Shown here: in pieces, positions 34,057 to 37,943 of the stretch
Numbering within the stretch: position 1 is the stretch's first letter
How the letters are laid out: every line of letters starts with the position of its first letter
NCBI GenBank assembly: GCA_018716305.1
Contig: DVKB01000017.1
Location: 1-37,943 of the forward strand
DNA from: Candidatus Scatomonas merdigallinarum
GTDB lineage: Bacteria > Bacillota > Clostridia > Lachnospirales > Lachnospiraceae
DNA length: 37,943 bases
Direction of reading: 5' to 3'
Made by a program: the position numbers and the translations under genes
Notes under the pieces: model-generated
Told to the model about the DNA's origin: nothing
What the model saw: only the letters and a program-made list of their open reading frames with translations
Databases searched by the model: none

Positions 34057-34839
34057 CTAAAATTCAAGCATGCTGACAGCGTCAATATACCATTTCCCGC
34101 CGCATTGGATCACAGTTATTTCTGCGGAATCCTCCTCTGACCCCAGATCTGAATGAAGGGCGGCGTCCACGCCCAGGGCGTAGGCATCATCGATGTCCAG
34201 AGATAGAGCCAGATTGTAAATGTACTCATTTTCCAGATCCTGGATTTCCGTTTCGTTCAGATGGTACACATCGGTGATCTCATAGGTGATTTCCAGATCG
34301 CCGTATTCCTCCAGGGCTCCGAAGGCGTATTCTGTCAGTGCATCCAGACTGCCTTCCCGGGAACCATAGAAGGTATCAAGGGTATCCGTCAGTTCCTCCG
34401 GCAGAATATTCAGAAACTTTTCCGGATCCTTAGAGGACATGGAATCGAAGAGATCTGCCACCGGCTGTTCATAGGGATTTTCGGCACGCTGCCCGGATCC
34501 GGGATCGTCCGCGAAGGGACCCGCTTTAAAGAGAAGCAGAAGAATCAGAACGACCAGGGCCGCTATTACCGCCAGCAGGATAATCAGCAGTTTTCCGCCT
34601 TTCTTCCGGCCGGGCTTATAAGTGTTATCGTACTGCTGATTATAAGGATTATAGAAGGGATCGCCGGTATTTTGAGGCGGGGAATTCCAGCTGTATTCTC
34701 GGGTATTAAAAGCTTCCGGTTCCGGACCGGGGGCAGGCTGCGGCTGCCGGCCAGGCGCGGGAGCGACGGGGCTGCCGCATTTGCCGCAGAATTTGCTGCC
34801 ATCGGGGAGCTGCGCTCCGCAATTAGGACAAAAACTCAT
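34057..34839 (-). CDS. Zinc-ribbon membrane protein, function unknown
   Basis: A 260-aa protein. The N-terminal zinc ribbon has CPNC and CGKC (Cys4, 7, 18, 21). A Pro/Gln/Asn-rich linker (about 25-75) and a basic stretch (GRKKGGK) precede one transmembrane helix (about 83-107). The C-terminal domain is outside the membrane and acidic (ENPYEQPVADLFDSMSSKDPEKFLNIL), with features of a DUF4878/NTF2-like lumazine-type fold that I can only suggest. Such zinc-ribbon proteins with an exported tail are frequent in Lachnospiraceae. The ribosome site is AAAAGGAGGAG. Confidence 0.82.
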   Translation of the reverse strand: MSFCPNCGAQLPDGSKFCGKCGSPVAPAPGRQPQPAPGPEPEAFNTREYSWNSPPQNTGDPFYNPYNQQYDNTYKPGRKKGGKLLIILLAVIAALVVLILLLLFKAGPFADDPGSGQRAENPYEQPVADLFDSMSSKDPEKFLNILPEELTDTLDTFYGSREGSLDALTEYAFGALEEYGDLEITYEITDVYHLNETEIQDLENEYIYNLALSLDIDDAYALGVDAALHSDLGSEEDSAEITVIQCGGKWYIDAVSMLEF

Positions 34840-34864
34840 AATCGTACTCCTCCTTTTGCTGTCT

Positions 34865-34894
34865 ATTTTAGCACGAACGGTTCAGGGAAGGCAA
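34865..34894 (-). promoter_or_regulatory. Promoter for the zinc-ribbon gene
   Basis: On the reverse strand TTGCCT (34894-34889) and TAAAAT (34870-34865) are 18 bp apart, about 25 bp before the start codon. Confidence 0.55.
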
Positions 34895-35064
34895 GCAATC
34901 CTTATATCAGTCAGCCAGGCGTACAGGCCTGTATGGCGGGCTTTGACAGGTAGAAGATACTGTTTAAAAAATCTGAAAAATATATATATTTAATAAAATA
35001 TAATGAGTATAAAAGTTAGAATATTATGAAAATAAATAAATTAAAGTTTTTTTATAAAAATGTG

Positions 35065-35093
35065 TTGACAAAATAGAAATGATCTGGTAATAT
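35065..35093 (+). promoter_or_regulatory. Strong sigma-A promoter for the candidate large RNA
   Basis: A perfect TTGACA at 35065-35070 and TAATAT at 35088-35093 are 17 bp apart, embedded in very AT-rich upstream DNA (34970-35060) that could act as an UP element. It is the closest to consensus of the promoters in the window. Initiation is expected near 35100. Confidence 0.8.
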
Positions 35094-35099
35094 ACAAGC

Positions 35100-35837
35100 A
35101 TAAACAAAAGAACAAGCGAATCTGGTAAGGAAGACCAGATAAGTGAGGGAAAGAAAAAAGAAGGAGGTGCAGTCCAATGGGACAGTCAGAAAACCAACTT
35201 CAATATGAGAGTGGTATTGCATAGCAGATCCCCGCAAGAAAGACCTTTCACCAGCAGAGAAAAGAGAAGTTCATCAGACCCCATTGCAAGGAGGCAGGAT
35301 GAAAAGAGAAAGGTATATGTAGCTGGCACTCATATTGAATAGATACCACACAAATAATAAAAAGACTTTTCATTCGTGTAAAGAAACGAAGAGAAAAGGG
35401 CCGATTTCCTATATTGATCGGACTTACAGGAAGGGAAAGCAATTTCCAGTCATTAGTAGAAAAGAAAAATCGAACAGGCACTGTATGAAGTGAAAGTATA
35501 GAGAAACAGCCGGAATATTATAAGACGAGAAATTATAATAGGAAACTTTTTATTATCCATCATAGATTACATATGAAACTTTCTAAGTAAGATTCAGAGA
35601 AGTAATCCCGTAAGAGGATGAAGGAAGAACTTACGAGGCAGGGACTTCAGAAATACAAAAAAATAAAGAAAAGGATAAAGGTAGAAGAAAAATTGAATAA
35701 AGAAGAACATTGAGACAGCCGTTTTATCGAGATAAGAAATCTGGTAGAACGGCTGTCGACGTGTCGGATGGAATTTGTCCGTCCCTGGCAGGTATTTGGC
35801 GAACCGCCGCCGAAGTGCTTGACAGGGATTTTTTTTT
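35100..35837 (+). ncRNA. Large structured non-coding RNA candidate (about 740 nt)
   Basis: No reading frame longer than a few dozen codons with a start site exists, and the plus strand is notably purine-rich. Many helices can be drawn by eye: ATCTGGT 35120-35126 with ACCAGAT 35134-35140; ACCTTTC 35243-35249 with GAAAGGT 35308-35314, enclosing TTCATC 35270-35275 with GATGAA 35298-35303; CTTTTC 35366-35371 with GAAAAG 35393-35398, enclosing TTCGT 35373-35377 with ACGAA 35386-35390; CCGAT 35401-35405 with ATCGG 35417-35421; GGAAA 35434-35438 with TTTCC 35443-35447, capped by a GCAA tetraloop and extended by GACT/AGTC; TATTATAA 35516-35523 with TTATAATA 35533-35540; GAAG, TCCC and GTAAG (35599-35614) with CTTAC, GGGA and CTTC (35630-35648); and a 15-bp hairpin 35714-35757. 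A strong promoter and terminator bound it. The class is unassigned; ROOL, GOLLD and OLE RNAs are comparable in size. Confidence 0.65.
35782..35837 (+). terminator. Intrinsic terminator with nine T residues
   Basis: TCCCTG 35782-35787 pairs with CAGGGA 35823-35828. Inside, GCA 35788-35790 pairs with TGC 35816-35818 and TTTGGCG 35795-35801 with CGCCGAA 35808-35814. The T run spans 35829-35837. It ends the candidate RNA 38 bp before the next start codon. Confidence 0.8.
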
Positions 35838-35875
35838 GCGTTACGATGCAGCCGGAAAGGAATACAGAGGGCAAA

Positions 35876-36595
35876 ATGAATCAGATCAGAATTGAGAGAA
35901 AAGAAAAAGATTTTCTGGTGGTGTATAAACCGGCGGGAATCGCGGTACAGAGTGCCAGGATTGGAGAGATGGATCTCCATCACTGGCTGCTGGGAAAACT
36001 GGCGGACGAACCGGGCGGCGGCCGGATCCCCTGTCTTTCTGTGATCCATCGGCTGGATCAGCCGGTAGAGGGGCTTTTGGTATTTGCCAGAAATAAAAAA
36101 ACAGCGGGAATTCTTTCCGCGCAGCTGCAGCAGCAGAAAATGATCAAAGAATATCTGGCGGTGGTGGAGAAAGCCCCGCCCCGGGAGACGGGGCGCCTGA
36201 CCGATATGCTGCTGAAGGACAGCCGGACCAACTGTTCCCGGGTGGCGGAGGCGGGAACAGCAGGAGCCAGGCAGGCGGTGCTGGAATATCGCTGTCTGGG
36301 GAGGCAGCCCTCCGGTCAGGCGCTGCTGAAAATCAGGCTTCTGACAGGAAGACATCATCAGATCCGGGTTCAGCTGGCACATGCGGGCATGCCCATCGCG
36401 GGGGACAGGAAATATAATCCGAAAGGACAAAACACAGAGGGAGAACTGGGGCTGTGTGCCGCGGCTCTGAGCTTTCTGCACCCGGTTACAGGAGAAAGGT
36501 TATGGTTCAGGACGAAGCCGCAGGGGAAAAGATTTCTTTCGTTTGATCTCAAGCTGGACGAAAGAACAGATTCGTGTATAATAAAGGGGACATGA
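35876..36595 (+). CDS. RluA-family pseudouridine synthase
   Basis: A 239-aa enzyme converting uridine to pseudouridine in rRNA or tRNA. It carries the RluA signature HRLDQPVEGLLVFA with catalytic Asp61, LLTGRHHQIRVQLAHAGMPIAGDRKY near residue 150-175, and begins directly with the catalytic domain, so the S4 RNA-binding domain of RluC/RluD is absent. The short length suits the single-domain subgroup. The ATG at 35876 has AGAGGG upstream; longer frames back to 35768 run through the terminator and are rejected. The next gene's ribosome site lies downstream of its stop. It immediately follows the candidate large RNA. Confidence 0.92.
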   Translation: MNQIRIERKEKDFLVVYKPAGIAVQSARIGEMDLHHWLLGKLADEPGGGRIPCLSVIHRLDQPVEGLLVFARNKKTAGILSAQLQQQKMIKEYLAVVEKAPPRETGRLTDMLLKDSRTNCSRVAEAGTAGARQAVLEYRCLGRQPSGQALLKIRLLTGRHHQIRVQLAHAGMPIAGDRKYNPKGQNTEGELGLCAAALSFLHPVTGERLWFRTKPQGKRFLSFDLKLDERTDSCIIKGT

Positions 36596-36633
36596 ACAGA
36601 GGCTGTCAGATTGGGAGTTCGGAGGCGGAGCGC

Positions 36634-37740
36634 ATGAAAAACAGGTTGGGAATAAGGCTTTTTCTGGCCGGAATTTTAGCTGCAGTGCTGGCCGGCTGCA
36701 GCGGCGCTGAGGGAAAAACGAATCCCTCGGATTCCACTATTGAGGAGGAAAACGGAGAACAGGTGGAGATGCCAAAGCAGCATTCCGCTGTGGATTATAC
36801 GGTTGTGGATGGTATACCGGCGGAAAAGGGGACCTATGCGGCCATGGTTCTGAAAGATCTGGATAATCCGTATTGGAAGGCGGTAAAGGAAGGGGCGGAA
36901 CAGGCGGTGGAGGATATAAACAGCAGCCTGGGATATACAGGTGAGGATCAGGTACGGCTGACGGTGGATGGAGTGCGGGCCGCGGAAGCTTTGGAGGGAG
37001 AAGACGTAGATTCTCAGATTGATACCATTGACGCGGTGCTGTCGGAGAATCCCAATGCGCTGTGCCTGGCCGTTATCGACCGGGAGTCCTGTACCGCGCA
37101 GCTGGAAGCAGCTGCCGAGAGCGATATACCGGTGATTCTTCTGGATTCCGGCCTGAAGGATCAGACGGCAGCGCAGGCAGAGGCAGTCTGCATGACAGAT
37201 AATAAGAAGGCGGCGGCAGAGGCAGCCCAAAGGCTTTGCCGGGAAATGGGAGAAAGAGGGCAGATCGCGGTGTTTGCCCATGAAGAGAGTTCCGGAACCA
37301 GCCGGGAACGGGTGGACGGTTTCCGGATGGAGGTGCGGGAAAAATATCCGCAGGCAGAAATTGTAAATGTTTCCTACGAAACGGAGGAGGGAATTCCTGT
37401 AAAAGAGACCCTGGAACAGTACCCCGATCTGAAAGGGATTTTCTGTACCAGCGGAACGGTGACCCGGGAGGTGCTGGAGCAGCTGGAGGAAGCCGGACGG
37501 GAGGATCTCCTGGTGGCCGGCTTTGACGCGGACGCGGAGCTGATTGAGGCTATGCGGGAGGGAAGACTCTGGGGGACGATCTGCCAGAATCCCAGAGGTA
37601 TGGGATACGCGGCAGTGACTGCAGCGCTGCGGGCGTCAGCAGGGATGCCTGTAGACCCATCCATTGATACCGGGTATGTATGGCTGGATCAGAAGAATTA
37701 CCGGGAAGAAAAGAATCAGATCTATAGGTATGACTGCTGA
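36634..37740 (+). CDS. Sugar-type ABC substrate-binding lipoprotein
   Basis: A 368-aa exported solute-binding protein. The signal peptide ends in the lipobox LAGC with Cys22 as lipid anchor, followed by an acidic linker. The mature part is a type I periplasmic-binding fold (Peripla_BP_4): YAAMVLKDLDNPYWKAVKEGAEQAV, VILLDSG, GRDLLV-like REDLLVAGFDADAELIEAMREG and CQNPRGMGYAAVTAAL. This matches ribose/galactose-type binding proteins (RbsB-like). No permease or ATPase gene follows, so the transporter partners are elsewhere or the protein is a sensor. The ATG at 36634 follows GGAGGCGGAG; an upstream in-frame ATG at 36574 overlaps the pseudouridine synthase. Confidence 0.9.
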   Translation: MKNRLGIRLFLAGILAAVLAGCSGAEGKTNPSDSTIEEENGEQVEMPKQHSAVDYTVVDGIPAEKGTYAAMVLKDLDNPYWKAVKEGAEQAVEDINSSLGYTGEDQVRLTVDGVRAAEALEGEDVDSQIDTIDAVLSENPNALCLAVIDRESCTAQLEAAAESDIPVILLDSGLKDQTAAQAEAVCMTDNKKAAAEAAQRLCREMGERGQIAVFAHEESSGTSRERVDGFRMEVREKYPQAEIVNVSYETEEGIPVKETLEQYPDLKGIFCTSGTVTREVLEQLEEAGREDLLVAGFDADAELIEAMREGRLWGTICQNPRGMGYAAVTAALRASAGMPVDPSIDTGYVWLDQKNYREEKNQIYRYDC

Positions 37741-37754
37741 TGGAAGAGAAGGGG

Positions 37755-37808
37755 AAGACCCCGGAACATCAGGGCTCCTTGGGAGTTTCCTGATGTTCCG
37801 GGGTCTTT
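37755..37808 (+). terminator. Intrinsic terminator after the binding-protein gene
   Basis: A perfect 19-bp stem (37755-37773 with 37789-37807) with a 15-nt loop ends in a TTT run. It is the longest stem in the window and lies 8 bp before the group II intron boundary. Confidence 0.9.
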
Positions 37809-37815
37809 GCTGCTG

Positions 37816-37943
37816 GTGCGCCTGGCGGCGCACGTTTCTCAAGGGTGCAAGTCCCAAATCCGCCCGGTAGTGGGAAGGATATAGCCGAAGGCAAGGGTGT
37901 CCATCGCGAGGTGGAATCTGAAGGAAGCCGGATATGGGAAAAC
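37816..37943 (+). mobile_element. Group II intron, 5' end only
   Basis: The sequence begins GTGCGCC, the conserved group II 5' splice boundary, and continues with domain I features that I recognise from Clostridia introns: a GTGCGCC/GGCGCAC stem (37816-37822 with 37827-37833), GGGTGCAAGTCCC, and GAGGTGGAATCTGAAGGAAG near 37909-37928. It runs off the window, so the reverse-transcriptase gene and domains II-VI are not visible. It lies directly downstream of a strong terminator, a site favoured by class C introns, but the class is not assigned. Confidence 0.8.

Noticed and set aside
34943-34970. Second TTGACA (34943-34948) as a promoter ahead of the large RNA.
   Set aside because: No acceptable -10 at 16-18 bp (only A-rich sequence), whereas the 35065 promoter is near consensus.
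35210-35700. Decayed protein-coding gene in place of the large RNA.
   Set aside because: Frames are broken every few codons in all phases and no family motif is visible, while nested complementary stems are frequent; a structured RNA explains the region better.
1-37943. CRISPR array or tRNA/rRNA genes.
   Set aside because: No regularly spaced identical repeats and no tRNA-like cloverleaf or rRNA segment was seen on reading the window.

Overview
The window looks like a chromosomal segment from a spore-forming Clostridia bacterium, most likely Lachnospiraceae. The basis is GC-rich, Clostridia-type housekeeping genes with strong AGGAGG ribosome sites, sporulation genes (spoVT, spmA, yaaT), a conserved holB-yaaT-yabB-rsmI operon, and TSCPD and YbhJ-like proteins of the kind found in that family. 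The genus is not determined. Promoters, terminators and RNA helices were read by eye, without folding or searching software.

Layout. 1-130: a hairpin-rich element ending in a terminator-like stem. 154-9270: a dense forward block with a CDF metal exporter, a G3E GTPase carrying a YcgQ-like C-terminal region, pth, mfd, then from its own promoter a PrsA-like lipoprotein, a homocysteine S-methyltransferase and lgt. 9294-10181: a PfkB sugar kinase ending in a two-way terminator. 10225-12569 (reverse): a CobW-type GTPase and a radical SAM protein overlapping by ATGA. 12751-17697 (forward): spoVT with a sigma-G-like promoter, a guanylate-kinase-like protein, holB, yaaT, a tRNA/rRNA methyltransferase and rsmI. 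17850-19082: a uroporphyrinogen-decarboxylase-family protein. 19259-19870: spmA with a very good sigma-E-like promoter and no spmB.

19871-21730 is a sharply AT-rich insertion holding an AAA/ABC-type ATPase and a small protein with TOPRIM-like motifs, a plausible anti-phage pair. 21769-27780 returns to housekeeping: beta-CASP metallo-hydrolase, TSCPD protein, MTA/SAH nucleosidase, a membrane protein, pgi and a D-2-hydroxyacid dehydrogenase. 27786-28200 has a small conserved protein on the reverse strand behind a truncated Phd/YefM antitoxin whose promoter and 20-bp palindromic operator are still intact. 28421-34002: a two-component system and a YbhJ-like aconitase-family hydratase. 34057-34839 (reverse): a zinc-ribbon membrane protein.

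The most striking region is 35065-35837. It has a near-consensus promoter, about 740 nt of purine-rich sequence with no usable reading frame but many nested helices (one capped by a GCAA tetraloop), and a strong intrinsic terminator with nine T residues. I read it as a large structured non-coding RNA, possibly related to known giant RNAs (ROOL, GOLLD, OLE) or a new class. It is followed by an RluA-family pseudouridine synthase, a sugar-binding lipoprotein and its terminator, and the 5' end of a group II intron that runs off the window.
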